The notes under the pieces are model-generated. The model searched no databases, was not told the DNA's origin, and saw only the letters and a list, made by a program, of their open reading frames with translations. DNA of 64,000 nucleotides from CALBZH01 sp964538515. GTDB taxonomy: Bacteria > Desulfobacterota > Syntrophobacteria > Syntrophobacterales > Syntrophobacteraceae. Of this stretch, positions 7,296 through 16,375 are shown piece after piece (the first letter of the stretch is position 1; every line of letters begins with the position of its first letter). The stretch is from positions 1-64,000 of the forward strand of contig CAZIEW010000006.1 of assembly GCA_964538515.1 (NCBI GenBank). Reading direction: 5' to 3'. Position numbers and translations under genes: made by a program.

Positions 7296-9965
7296 ATGGC
7301 CGAGCGGGTTTTCAAGTATCGGCGCGAGGATTTTGGGGAGCTGCCGGTAACGCTCCACCACCTGACCATCACTCTCAATTTCCTCGAGGATTGCGTCGAG
7401 GCGTCGAACTGTCTCGATATGACGGCCAGGAGTAACCTCGATCGCCTCGAGCTGGATGCCAGCGGGCTTGAAATCCTTCGCGTGGAAGCGTGCCCCGGAC
7501 CGGACACACCGCTCGGCCAAGGGACAGCGCTGGTCTTTGACTACCGGACGGAGCAAAAGAAACTGGTGGTCACGCTGCCCAAGCCCGTGGCAAAGGGTGA
7601 GCGTTTCTGCGTCCGGACCGAAACGCGCTGCTTCCCATCGGATCATCTCCTGGAGGGAATTTACAAGGACATGACTCCGGATGGGGCGCCCCAGCAGTAC
7701 ATGTCCCAGTGCCAGCAGTGGGGCTTTCAGCGGATCATGCCGATCTTCGACGACTGCCGCGCCAAGTGCACCATGACGACGACCCTCGAGGCCGACGCGC
7801 GCTACACGCACCTCATCAGCAACGGCAACATCAACCGGGCGACCAACCCGGACGGGCGGCCCGTGCCCAAGGAGGGCGACCCGACGCGACAGGTGATCAC
7901 CTATGACAACCCGACCCCCATGGCCCCCTACCTCTTCATCGCCTGTGCGGGCACGTGGGACGAGCTCGTGGATGCAGTCACGCTCGCATCGGGCAAGCGC
8001 GTGCGGCTGGAATACCTTGTTCCGCAGGGCATGAGCGCATTCGCCCGGATTCCCATGGAGATCTTGAAGGAGTCGGTCCTTTGGATCGAGCGCACCCAGG
8101 ACTACGCCTACACGGGCGACTGCTACCGCACCATCTGCATGAGCAAATCCAACTTCGGGGGCATGGAGAATGTGGGCAACACGACCATCGTGACCGACGC
8201 CGCCCTGATCCACGAGCACACCCTCGATGCGTCCCTGCTCTACGCCCACGCCGTCATCGTGCACGAATTCGAGCACAATCAGTGCGGCAGCGAGACGACG
8301 ATGGAAACGCCCTTCGACGTCTGGCTGAACGAAGCCTACACGGTGGACGTGGAGCGCCAGTTCATGGCCGACGTCTTCGATCCGTCGTTCGTTCGAATCC
8401 AGCAGATCGAATCCATCCGCAACCCGCTCCTCGGCCCGCTCGCCATTGAAGACGCCGGCCACGTGGGGCGCATCGTGCGCGAGGGATTCAATGACCCCGA
8501 CGAGCTCATTGACGGCGTGACCTACGTCAAGGCCGCCGAAGTGATCCGCATGATGCGGCTCCTGCTGGGACCCGAAGGATTTAAAGCCGGCAAGACGCTT
8601 TACTTTTCCCGGTATCACCACGGGAACGCCAACTCCGACCAGTTCTTCCAATGCTTCGAAGAGGCCACAGGAGAATCCCTCGAGCAGTTCAAGACAGGCT
8701 GGCTCTACACCATCGGCTACCCGAAGGTCACGGCCGACGTCGCTTATGATGCCAAAGCGCGTCAGGTCCGGATCCGCTTCCAGCAGGATGTGCCCGAGGC
8801 GTTTAAGCCCTTCCACCTGCCCATCGCCCTGGCCCTCGTGGACGATGCGGGACGCGACATCCCGGGAACCGCGCAGGTTTACGCACTGAAGGAAGCCGAA
8901 GGGGAGCTCGTCCTCTCGAACATCGACCGTCCGCCCGCGTTTGCATCCATGAACCGGGACGCTTCCTTCTACGGAACCTTCCGCGACGCAAGTGCCACGC
9001 GGGAATCCCTTGTCCGCCAGGCCAAGCTCGACCCCAATCGCTGCAACCGCTTGGAGGCCATGCGGTTGCTCACGGACGAGCAGCGCGTCCGGCTGCTCCT
9101 CGACCCGTCGGCCCCCGTCGACGACGCCTGGCTCGACCTCTATGGTGAGGTGCTCGCCGCAGAAGATATGGCGCCGTCGCTCAAGGCTTACTTCCTGCGC
9201 ATCGACGAGCAGCCTATGGACCGTGAGTACTCGACCTGGTACCAGGAGCTCGTCACGGCGCGCGAGACACTGCTTCGAACGGTCAACGAGCGCTACCGGC
9301 CGCAGCTCGTCGACTCATTCAGAAAGCTCGATACCTACACCATCCCGGAGGGGGCATCGCCCGCCTTTGGCATTGAGGAGCGGATGCTGAAACAGGTGCT
9401 CCTTGATGCCATCGCCATCGACGACACGCCCGAGAGCCACCGCATCATCCTGGACCATTTCAACGCTGCGACGACGGCCTCCGACCGGGTGGCTGCCCTT
9501 GCCGCCCTGAACCGAAGCAGGGCGCCCGAGCGCCGACGCGTGCTCGACTCGGTGTTCGACGCCTGGCACGGTCACCTGAGCGGCTACGCCAATTACTTGC
9601 GGGTGGTGGCAAGCGGGACGCGGGAAGATGTGTTCGAGATGATCGAGGCGGAGAAGCGGCGTCCGACCTTCGACATCACCCACCCCACCTGGGGCCGGGC
9701 GCTGCTGCTGCCGATGGCGGTCAACAACAAGATGGTCTGGACCGACCACGGCATCCAATGGATGACGGATACCATCATCGAAGTCGCCCCGCTGAACGCG
9801 ACGACCGCCAGCCGGTTGCTCAACACCTTTCAACAGGTCAAGCGTCTGAAGCCGGCTCTCCGGGAAAAAGTGACCGCAGCCCTGAAGCACATCGTCGAGG
9901 CCGTGCCGGAATCCGTTTGCCCCACCGTCCATGGTCAGGCTCGCGCTTATCTCGGGGAAAGCTGA
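7296..9965 (+). CDS. pepN: aminopeptidase N (M1 family metallopeptidase)
   Basis: An 889-residue cytosolic zinc aminopeptidase that removes N-terminal residues from peptides. The substrate-anchoring motif FGGMENVGN is at about 286-294. The zinc site HEFEH is at 323-327 with the third ligand Glu in WLNEAYT near 346. The C-terminal region (about 550-889) is the helical domain typical of bacterial PepN (E. coli 870 residues). The active-site motif reads HEFEH rather than E. coli HEYFH, but the HExxH pattern is intact. The ATG at 7296 follows AGAAAGGAG. It stands alone, with no gene within 180 bp downstream on the same strand. Confidence 0.95.
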   Translation: MAERVFKYRREDFGELPVTLHHLTITLNFLEDCVEASNCLDMTARSNLDRLELDASGLEILRVEACPGPDTPLGQGTALVFDYRTEQKKLVVTLPKPVAKGERFCVRTETRCFPSDHLLEGIYKDMTPDGAPQQYMSQCQQWGFQRIMPIFDDCRAKCTMTTTLEADARYTHLISNGNINRATNPDGRPVPKEGDPTRQVITYDNPTPMAPYLFIACAGTWDELVDAVTLASGKRVRLEYLVPQGMSAFARIPMEILKESVLWIERTQDYAYTGDCYRTICMSKSNFGGMENVGNTTIVTDAALIHEHTLDASLLYAHAVIVHEFEHNQCGSETTMETPFDVWLNEAYTVDVERQFMADVFDPSFVRIQQIESIRNPLLGPLAIEDAGHVGRIVREGFNDPDELIDGVTYVKAAEVIRMMRLLLGPEGFKAGKTLYFSRYHHGNANSDQFFQCFEEATGESLEQFKTGWLYTIGYPKVTADVAYDAKARQVRIRFQQDVPEAFKPFHLPIALALVDDAGRDIPGTAQVYALKEAEGELVLSNIDRPPAFASMNRDASFYGTFRDASATRESLVRQAKLDPNRCNRLEAMRLLTDEQRVRLLLDPSAPVDDAWLDLYGEVLAAEDMAPSLKAYFLRIDEQPMDREYSTWYQELVTARETLLRTVNERYRPQLVDSFRKLDTYTIPEGASPAFGIEERMLKQVLLDAIAIDDTPESHRIILDHFNAATTASDRVAALAALNRSRAPERRRVLDSVFDAWHGHLSGYANYLRVVASGTREDVFEMIEAEKRRPTFDITHPTWGRALLLPMAVNNKMVWTDHGIQWMTDTIIEVAPLNATTASRLLNTFQQVKRLKPALREKVTAALKHIVEAVPESVCPTVHGQARAYLGES

Positions 9966-10158
9966 CCCCTCCCGTTCCGGTTTGTCCGCCCGGACCGCTG
10001 CCAGCGCTCCATCGTCGACGCCGTGCTCGACGCTCACCAGCCCGCAGCAGGTGGCGGCACGCACACCGAGACAAACTGGATGACGGGGACGTAGTCCATT
10101 CCGTTTACGTGATCGCGTTCAAAGCCCCTTTACGGCATCGACATCCGAAAGGCAGCAA

Positions 10159-10515
10159 ATGGTGAAGCTGCCTGCACGAGGATGGCAAAGGCCATCGAGG
10201 GAATTTGAGCGGACCCGTCTCTTCAATCGATTCAACGCGAAGGCCGATTATTTTGCGGTTGAACAGAGCGGCGATGGGGGCGATGTGAGCTCGTTCCGCG
10301 TAGATGGTGACGGCACCTATGCCGGTATCCCGTCGACCTTCCGATCGATATATTCTTCGCGCAAAGAAGCCGAAGGACTGGCACTCTTCAACGCCGTGGA
10401 CAAGGGCAACTGCGCAGCCTGCCACGTGACTGCCCCGACAGCCGACTCGGACGGCGTCACCCCCTTGCTTTACGGGAACGTGCCCGTTCCGCCCACGCCG
10501 AAGCCGGCCCCCTAG
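10159..10515 (+). pseudogene. remnant of a di-haem cytochrome c peroxidase-like protein
   Basis: A 118-codon frame containing KEAEGLALFNAVDKGNCAACH followed by VTAPTADSDGVTPLL. This matches the second-haem region of MauG/cytochrome-c-peroxidase-family proteins, where EARGLALFN...GNCAACH...PPLFTD is usual. Full proteins are about 300-450 residues with two CxxCH sites and a signal peptide. Here only one CxxCH is present, the N-terminal haem half and signal peptide are missing, and the C-terminus ends in a Pro-rich tail. I read it as a decayed fragment. A small expressed cytochrome is unlikely because there is no export signal. Confidence 0.6.
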
Positions 10516-10695
10516 TGCTCCGTCAAAGGAGTCATGCCGGGCAAGAGAACACCCGCCCCGCTCGCCTCGATGAGGGAATCAAAAGGGGTGTACCTTGCGA
10601 AACAAAGTTGACAGAGTACCAGGCGAGGTCCAACCCTCCCTGAACGAGATCGAGCTCGAAAAGAAGCATGGCAGCTCGGTCTGGCTTCCACGATG

Positions 10696-10732
10696 AGCCC
10701 CCTCCCGGCCTTGACCGCGGAAGGGGGCTTTT
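10696..10732 (+). terminator. intrinsic terminator
   Basis: Inverted repeat AGCCCCCT (10696-10703) and AGGGGGCT (10722-10729) separated by 18 bases and followed by TTT. It would end transcription from the pepN side. It works poorly in the other orientation because the upstream flank is not A-rich. Confidence 0.7.
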
Positions 10733-10777
10733 CAATAGCTCAGACCGCTCTCCGTCCACCAGAGCAGCCCCACCCCC

Positions 10778-11119
10778 TCAATCCTCTTTCAGGCGTGCTC
10801 CGCAGTGGGGGCATTTCTCGGGGTCAAGCAGTACCCCGAAGTAATAGCGATCATGGCCGCGCACGATCTCCTGGCAGGACGGACAGCGGTACTGCAGAAA
10901 TCCGAGGATGGCGAAAACGACACCGGTCACGAACTGGGCTGCACTGAGGGCCGACCACCCGCCCTTGCCGAGCCCCAGCAACCCCGGAAAACTGTCGCCG
11001 ATCTGGGCAATGACGAGGCTCAGGGCAAGGAGTACAAGGCAGATGATGAAGTTGACCATCATGCGTCTTCTGCGCTTCTGAAACTCAACGATCATGCCCT
11101 CTCGTCGCAGGGATGTCAT
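10778..11119 (-). CDS. small membrane protein with C-terminal zinc ribbon
   Basis: A 113-residue protein with two hydrophobic segments (about residues 21-42 and 58-76). A C-terminal CPSC...CPHCG zinc-ribbon follows, with the two pairs about 23 residues apart. An Arg-rich N-terminus precedes the first segment, so the N-terminus is probably cytoplasmic. The start may be the internal Met nine residues in (MIVEFQKRR) rather than 11119. Proteins of this shape are common and uncharacterised, and no partner gene is adjacent on this strand. The role is unknown. Confidence 0.65.
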   Translation of the reverse strand: MTSLRREGMIVEFQKRRRRMMVNFIICLVLLALSLVIAQIGDSFPGLLGLGKGGWSALSAAQFVTGVVFAILGFLQYRCPSCQEIVRGHDRYYFGVLLDPEKCPHCGARLKED

Positions 11120-11607
11120 GGCGCACTCCCGATTGGGGTGAAAACCGAAACGCGTGCGGTGCAGCTCGAGCAGAGCAACAGCTTACACGGTGATGTAGCA
11201 GGATCCACGTTCTGGCGCCCACCGTGAGGTCTACCCTAATGCTCACTGCGGGACAGATAATCGTAGCACCCACATAGACCCTGGTGTATTCTAGGCCGTG
11301 CTCGGAACACCCCCAACCGGGCTTGTCTGCCCAAAAGCCCTCCGGGGTGAGCGGGCGCTTCCTGCCGGCCCAGGAGACCGCATGGGAGCAGTACTCTAGA
11401 TTGCCTTGTTTCAAAGTGCAAGCGCTTCGCTTTAGGCTTCCCTGTTTCCTGAGTGAGCAGCCAGGCCGAGGTCCTCGGCGCCAGGACGATGCGATCGGCT
11501 TGACCCTTCCTCGCCGGATCCGCCCGGGCGAGCACCCTGCGCGCTGAATGGGCACTCCGCCCTCAGACATCGTCTTGCTGAAAACAGCGATCTTTCAGGA
11601 GGGCTTC
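11120..11607. other. intergenic region, nothing recognised
   Basis: About 490 bp between the divergent zinc-ribbon gene and the CO-dehydrogenase operon. It must hold the operon promoter, but no convincing -35/-10, sigma-54 or CRP-type (CooA-like) palindrome stood out by eye. The ribosome site CAGGAGGGC precedes 11608. Confidence 0.5.
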
Positions 11608-12834
11608 ATGCGACACGTCATCATTGGAAACGGCGTTGCAGGAATCCATGCGGCCGAAGCGATCCGGCAGCTCGACGCGGACAGTCCCATCACCCTGATT
11701 TCCGACGAGCGTTTCCCGCCTTACTGCCGCCCCATGATCAGTCTGGTGCTCGAAGGCGCGGCCGAGCGGGAGCAACTTCCCGTGCGATCCGAGCGCTTCT
11801 ACGACGCGCTGAAGATCGAGCCTCTCCTCGGCGAGCGCGTGATGGCGCTCGACACCCGGGACAGAACGGTTTCTCTCCCGAGCGGCAAGGTCATTTGCTA
11901 TGATCGGCTGCTGATCGCAAGCGGCGCCGACCCGCGCCAGGTCAAGGCGGCCGGATCGGACCTTGCGGGCATCTTTCCCATGCGCACCGAGGCGCACGTC
12001 TGCGCCATGCTGGAAACCCTTCCCCGTGTCAAGCGGGCGCTGGTCCTGGGCGGTGGCCTGGTCGGATTCAAGGCGGCCTACGGACTGTTGCACCGACGCA
12101 TTCCGGTCACCATGCTCATCCGCTCGGGCTACCCCCTGTCCATGCAGGTGGACGAGCAGGCCGGCCGGATGATCCACGATGAGCTGGTGCGAAAGGGACT
12201 CACCGTACGGGTCGGAGTCGAAGTCACGGGCTTCGAAGGAAACGGCCGCGTACAGCGGGCCCATCTTTCAGACGGCACGGAGCTCTCCTGCGATTTGGTG
12301 GTCGTGGGGAAGGGGGTCCTTCCATCGAGATCCTTCATTCCTCGAGACCAGGTGCAGGTGGATCTGGGGATCCTCGTGGACGATCACCTCGAAACGTCGG
12401 CTCCCGGCGTGTATGCGGCAGGCGACGTCGCCGAGTCGGTGGACATTGCCAGGAAAACGCGCTGGGTCAATGCCATCTGGCCCGAAGCGGTCGCCCAAGG
12501 GCGGATTGCCGGCATGAACATGGCCGGCCGGAAAGTCGCCTACCGGGGGAGCCTCGGTCGCAACGTCATCCGCATCTTTGGCCTGGACGTTCTCACAGCC
12601 GGTCTGGTGAGCCCGCCCGAATCCGAGGGCTACGAGGTGCTGAGCCGCTTCCATGCTCGATCCAGGCAATACCGAAAGCTGGTTTTCAAGGGGGACTCCC
12701 TGGTTGGAGCCGTCCTGGTGAACGGCATCGAACAGGGGGGACTCCTGGTCTCCCTTATTCAGAGGGAGATCCCCGTCAGAGCTCCGCGTGAAGCGATGCT
12801 GGAGCCCGGCTTCAATTTCCGATCTCTGCTTTAA
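11608..12834 (+). CDS. NAD(P)/FAD-dependent oxidoreductase (CODH-associated FNOR)
   Basis: A 408-residue class-I pyridine nucleotide-disulfide-type flavoprotein. It opens with the FAD-binding MRHVIIGNGVAGIHAAEAIR. It carries a central NAD(P)-binding VLGGGLVGFKAAYGL (about residues 145-160) and the second FAD motif GVYAAGDVAES near 265-275. No redox-active CxxxxC pair is seen, as in rubredoxin/NADH-oxidase-type members. The start at 11608 is chosen over 11548 because CAGGAGGGCTTC precedes it and the Rossmann motif begins there. It is followed by cooF (74 bp) and cooS. In CODH-CooF-FNOR clusters this protein passes electrons from CO to NAD(P)+. Confidence 0.88.
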   Translation: MRHVIIGNGVAGIHAAEAIRQLDADSPITLISDERFPPYCRPMISLVLEGAAEREQLPVRSERFYDALKIEPLLGERVMALDTRDRTVSLPSGKVICYDRLLIASGADPRQVKAAGSDLAGIFPMRTEAHVCAMLETLPRVKRALVLGGGLVGFKAAYGLLHRRIPVTMLIRSGYPLSMQVDEQAGRMIHDELVRKGLTVRVGVEVTGFEGNGRVQRAHLSDGTELSCDLVVVGKGVLPSRSFIPRDQVQVDLGILVDDHLETSAPGVYAAGDVAESVDIARKTRWVNAIWPEAVAQGRIAGMNMAGRKVAYRGSLGRNVIRIFGLDVLTAGLVSPPESEGYEVLSRFHARSRQYRKLVFKGDSLVGAVLVNGIEQGGLLVSLIQREIPVRAPREAMLEPGFNFRSLL

Positions 12835-12908
12835 CCCCAGACGCTTTCAAGTCTTTCAGTCTTTCGTCTTTTCGTGAATGACACCAACTCACAGCACGAG
12901 GAGGCCCC

Positions 12909-13520
12909 ATGAAGGAAGTCGTGATTCACCCCGAGCGGTGCGTGGGATGTATGCAATGCATGATCGCTTGCGCCACCGCGCACTCGAAGTCCAAGCAATT
13001 GCTCAGCGCCGTGCTCGAAGATCCCCAGCCGAAGCCACGCATCCACGTTGGCGTCGGACTGCACGGCGAGGGGTTCCCCAACCGATGCCGCCATTGCGAT
13101 CCAGCCCCATGCCTGTTTGCCTGCCTGCCTGGAGCCATCTACCGCGATGCGGCTCGCGCAACCGTGTTTATCGATCCGGATCGCTGCATCAATTGCGCTT
13201 CCTGCGCGATGGCATGCCCCTTCGGCGTCATCCGTTACCACGAAGACTGTTACGCGCCGCCACACAAGGCCGTGGCCGTCAAGTGCGACAACTGTATCGA
13301 GCGCCAGATGCAGGGGCTGGTCCCCGCCTGCGTGGAGGTGTGCAAGGCGGGTGCCCTCACCTTCGAAGAGCTCGGGCGAGCCATGAAGCGCAAGACCGAC
13401 GAAGTGGCGCGCACCGTGTCTCCGGGAGGTTCCGTGGCGGATCTGTCGCCCGGTTTCACGTTGCTGCAGGCCACGAAGAGGATGTCGGTCGAATTGAGAG
13501 CCAGCTCGAAGATGCGCTGA
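12909..13520 (+). CDS. cooF: CooF-like 4Fe-4S electron-transfer protein
   Basis: A 203-residue iron-sulfur protein with four cysteine clusters: CVGCMQCMIAC near residue 11, CRHCDPAPCLFAC near 60, CINCASCAMACPFG near 95 and CDNC...C...C near 125. This gives the four-cluster layout of CooF/HycB/DmsB-type subunits. It accepts electrons from the CO dehydrogenase catalytic subunit. The gene lies directly between the flavoprotein and cooS, in the same direction, with a strong GAGGAGG site. The C-terminal 50 residues are less conserved. The specific electron acceptor, probably the upstream flavoprotein, is inferred from gene order. Confidence 0.9.
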   Translation: MKEVVIHPERCVGCMQCMIACATAHSKSKQLLSAVLEDPQPKPRIHVGVGLHGEGFPNRCRHCDPAPCLFACLPGAIYRDAARATVFIDPDRCINCASCAMACPFGVIRYHEDCYAPPHKAVAVKCDNCIERQMQGLVPACVEVCKAGALTFEELGRAMKRKTDEVARTVSPGGSVADLSPGFTLLQATKRMSVELRASSKMR

Positions 13521-13622
13521 TGTCGATCGCGGTGCAAAACGCCGCCGTGGAAGGCGGCGCTACCGTCCTCAACGACGGGACTCTTGATGGTTTCCCGTTG
13601 CTGCATACCCAAGGAGATATCC

Positions 13623-15503
13623 ATGAGTGACACCATCACGACGAAGACCATCACGGAAGATGGACAGCTGCTGCTTCGGAAAGCAGAGCGAGACCAGGTG
13701 GAAACGGTTTGGGACCGGTATGAGGCCCAGCAGCCCAATTGCGGGTACTGCGAAATGGGGCTCAGCTGCCGCATCTGCATCATGGGACCGTGCCGCATCG
13801 ACCCGTTCGGCGAGGGGCCGCAGCGCGGTGTGTGCGGTGCCGATGCGGACATCATCGTCGCCCGAAATTTGGGGCGCATGATCGCCGCCGGAGCGGCTTC
13901 CCACTCCGACCACGGGCGCGACCTCGTGGAAGTGCTGGGATCGGTCGCCAAGGGGGAAGCGCCCGGGTACCGAATCCGGGAAGCGGAGAAACTGAAGGCG
14001 GTCGCCGCCGAATACGGAATCCAATGTGATGGGAAGTCGGTCGAAGCCATTGCCGCCGACCTATCAGACGCCATGATGGAAGACTACGGCACCCGGAAAA
14101 AGCAAGTCACCCTCGTCTCCCGAGCCCCTGCCAAGCGCCGCGAGATCTGGGAGAAGCTCGGGATCATCCCCCGCGGCATCGACCGGGAAACCTCGGAGAT
14201 GATGCACCGGACCCACATGGGCGTCGACAACAACTGGGTGACGCTGCTCCTGCACGGCCTGCGCAACGCCCTGTCCGACGGCTGGGGCGGCTCCATGATC
14301 GCAACCGAAGTTTCGGACATCCTCTTTGGCGTTCCCAAGCCCGGCGCCAACCGGGTCAACGTCGGCGTGCTGAAAAAGGACGAGGTGAACATCGTCGTCC
14401 ACGGGCACAACCCGGTGGTTTCTGAAATGCTCCTGACCGCCTGCCAGGCGCCCGAGCTCCTCAAGCTCGCCGAAGCCAACGGCGCCAAGGGCATCAACCT
14501 GGCCGGCGTCTGCTGCACGGGAAACGAGCTCCTCATGCGGGCGGGCATTCCGATGGCGGGAAACCATCTCACGACGGAGCTCGTGCTGACGACCGGCGCC
14601 GTGGACATGATGATCGTGGACTACCAGTGCATCATGCCGTCCATTGGCAACGTGGCCGCCTGCTACCACACCAAGATGATCTCGACCAGCGACAAGGCTC
14701 ACTTTCCGGGCATGGAGCATCGGGAATTCCATCCCGAGAACGCGGCCGAGCTGGCGGAAGTGCTGGTGAGGGAAGCCATCGACAACTTTGGCCGGCGCGG
14801 CGAGGTCTACATCCCCGTCGAGTCCGTTGCATCGACGGGCGGTTTTTCGGTGGAGAGTATCGTGGGAGCACTCGGTGGGACCCCGACGCCGCTCATCGAC
14901 GCCATCAAGGCGGGCAAAATCCGCGGGGCCGTGGGGATCGTGGGGTGCAACAACCCGCGCATCAAGCAGGACTTGGGTCATGTCGTACTCACAAAGCGCC
15001 TCATCGAAAACGACATCCTGGTGGTGGATACGGGCTGCGCGGCCGTCGCCACGGCCAAGGCGGGGCTTAAACAACTGGAGGCCGCCAAGCTCGCCGGACC
15101 GGGTCTCAGAGAAATCTGCACCGCCCTCGGGATTCCGCCCGTGCTTCACATGGGAAGCTGCGTGGACAACGTGCGCATCCTGGTGCTGGCATCCGCTCTT
15201 GCCAACGCCCTGGGAGTGGATATCAGCGACCTGCCCATCGCCGGCGCCGCCCCCGAGTGGTATTCAGAAAAGGCGGTCACCATCGGGGTCTACTTCGTCG
15301 CCTCCGGTGTCTACACCGTGCTGGGCCCCATGCCGCCCGTCACGGGAAGCATGAATGTCGTCAAGCTCCTGACCGAAGGGCTCAATGACGTGGTGGGGGC
15401 AACGTTCGCCGTGGAGCCGGATCCCGAAAAGGCGGCCATCCTCATCCGACGCCACATCGAGGGGAAACGGCAGAAGCTGGGGCTTTCGAGTCTAGCGGTC
15501 TAG
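13623..15503 (+). CDS. cooS: anaerobic carbon-monoxide dehydrogenase catalytic subunit
   Basis: A 626-residue Ni-Fe CO dehydrogenase that oxidises CO to CO2 (or the reverse). N-terminal cysteines for the D and B clusters are in NCGYCEMGLSCRICIMGPCR (about residues 39-58). C-cluster regions are VCCTGNELLMRAG near 300, GIVGCNNPR near 440, DTGCAAVATAKAG near 475 and HMGSCVDNVR near 510, all typical of CooS/CdhA. The start at 13623 follows AAGGAGATATCC; an upstream ATG at 13584 lacks a ribosome site. It is the third gene of an FNOR-cooF-cooS operon. No CooC/CooJ nickel-insertion genes follow, so maturation factors must be elsewhere. Confidence 0.96.
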   Translation: MSDTITTKTITEDGQLLLRKAERDQVETVWDRYEAQQPNCGYCEMGLSCRICIMGPCRIDPFGEGPQRGVCGADADIIVARNLGRMIAAGAASHSDHGRDLVEVLGSVAKGEAPGYRIREAEKLKAVAAEYGIQCDGKSVEAIAADLSDAMMEDYGTRKKQVTLVSRAPAKRREIWEKLGIIPRGIDRETSEMMHRTHMGVDNNWVTLLLHGLRNALSDGWGGSMIATEVSDILFGVPKPGANRVNVGVLKKDEVNIVVHGHNPVVSEMLLTACQAPELLKLAEANGAKGINLAGVCCTGNELLMRAGIPMAGNHLTTELVLTTGAVDMMIVDYQCIMPSIGNVAACYHTKMISTSDKAHFPGMEHREFHPENAAELAEVLVREAIDNFGRRGEVYIPVESVASTGGFSVESIVGALGGTPTPLIDAIKAGKIRGAVGIVGCNNPRIKQDLGHVVLTKRLIENDILVVDTGCAAVATAKAGLKQLEAAKLAGPGLREICTALGIPPVLHMGSCVDNVRILVLASALANALGVDISDLPIAGAAPEWYSEKAVTIGVYFVASGVYTVLGPMPPVTGSMNVVKLLTEGLNDVVGATFAVEPDPEKAAILIRRHIEGKRQKLGLSSLAV

Positions 15504-15521
15504 GAGAAGGTCGGAGAGGAG

Positions 15522-15562
15522 CGGTGTCTTGGGGCGGGGCTTGCGCCCGCTCCAAGACACCG
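15522..15562 (+). terminator. strong hairpin after cooS (terminator-like)
   Basis: An 11-bp perfect stem CGGTGTCTTGG (15522-15532) / CCAAGACACCG (15552-15562), with an inner GCGGG/CCCGC, lies 19 bp after the cooS stop. There is no T-run after it. It may stabilise the 3' end of the operon mRNA or help factor-dependent termination rather than be a classical intrinsic terminator. Confidence 0.55.
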
Positions 15563-15762
15563 CAAGGCAGCAAGCCACCACGCAATGCCCCGCAACCGAA
15601 GCTCGGCTCCGATGCGCATCGTTATCCCGGCGAGCCGGCAGGCTCCTGGCCGGAATCCAGCTTTTTTCACAAAGGTGACGGGTGTCAGGGAGAAAGCCGA
15701 GAGGCCGCTAGACTGAAACCAGTACACTGAAAGCTGAAGCCAACCGTCTCGAATTGCAGACC

Positions 15763-16314
15763 TCAGTGCGGCGCACCGTGTGCCTGCGTCGTTCCAAGCA
15801 GATCGATGGTGTCGAGGTAGTCTTTCACGGCACCCAGAAGCATGATGAACATCTTGGATCCCGCCATCACCGTGTGGATGTCATCGGAGCTGCCGCAGAT
15901 CTTGGCGAATTCCGGTCCGATGACCACAGCGGGCTCCGGCGCGTCCGGCCGCTTTGCGAGGGCGTTGATATAAAGGTCCAGGCGGTCCCGGAGCTCCTGG
16001 AAGTAGTCGATCTCTTTTCCCACCATCAGACCGGCACTGGACGAGATGCTCTGAGAAAGCCCGTGAACGGCCGTCCAGTACTCTCCGGCAATTTGATCTT
16101 TGAACGGCGAGTCCTGCAAAAAGTAGGAAATGGACCAGCCGACCCCGATGAATTTCAGAATCTGAAGCTCATATTCCACCTTGCTCCGGACTTCCGGCGA
16201 CTCGTTCGGGAACGCGTCCAACAGCGCCTTCAGGTCTTCGCGGTCCACCGCGTACTTGAATAAATCGTTGGGGGCGTCCTCGACGGAGCGCCTTCCGTTG
16301 GTTTCCCTATTCAT
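15763..16314 (-). CDS. hypothetical cytosolic protein downstream of TauE-type exporter
   Basis: A 183-residue protein with no signal peptide or membrane segment. Visible stretches are RREDLKALLDAFPNESPEVR-like acidic helices, ILKFIGVGWSISYFLQDSPF, YWTAVHGLSQSISSSAG and a C-terminal MAGSKMFIMLLGAVKDYLD. I do not recognise the family. The frame is open to 16491, but the start at 16314 is chosen because AGGAAAGG precedes it and the upstream part overlaps the exporter gene. It is the second gene of a two-gene unit with the exporter, and convergent with cooS. Confidence 0.65.
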   Translation of the reverse strand: MNRETNGRRSVEDAPNDLFKYAVDREDLKALLDAFPNESPEVRSKVEYELQILKFIGVGWSISYFLQDSPFKDQIAGEYWTAVHGLSQSISSSAGLMVGKEIDYFQELRDRLDLYINALAKRPDAPEPAVVIGPEFAKICGSSDDIHTVMAGSKMFIMLLGAVKDYLDTIDLLGTTQAHGAPH

Positions 16315-16375
16315 GAAGGCCGCGCCTTTCCTGGAAGTGGGTCCATACAGAACAGCTGGATCGGCGGTCACCGTG

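Noticed and set aside
7251..8816. 521-codon open frame antisense to pepN
   Set aside because: GC-rich shadow of the pepN codons; no domain resemblance or ribosome site, while pepN on the other strand has all M1 motifs.
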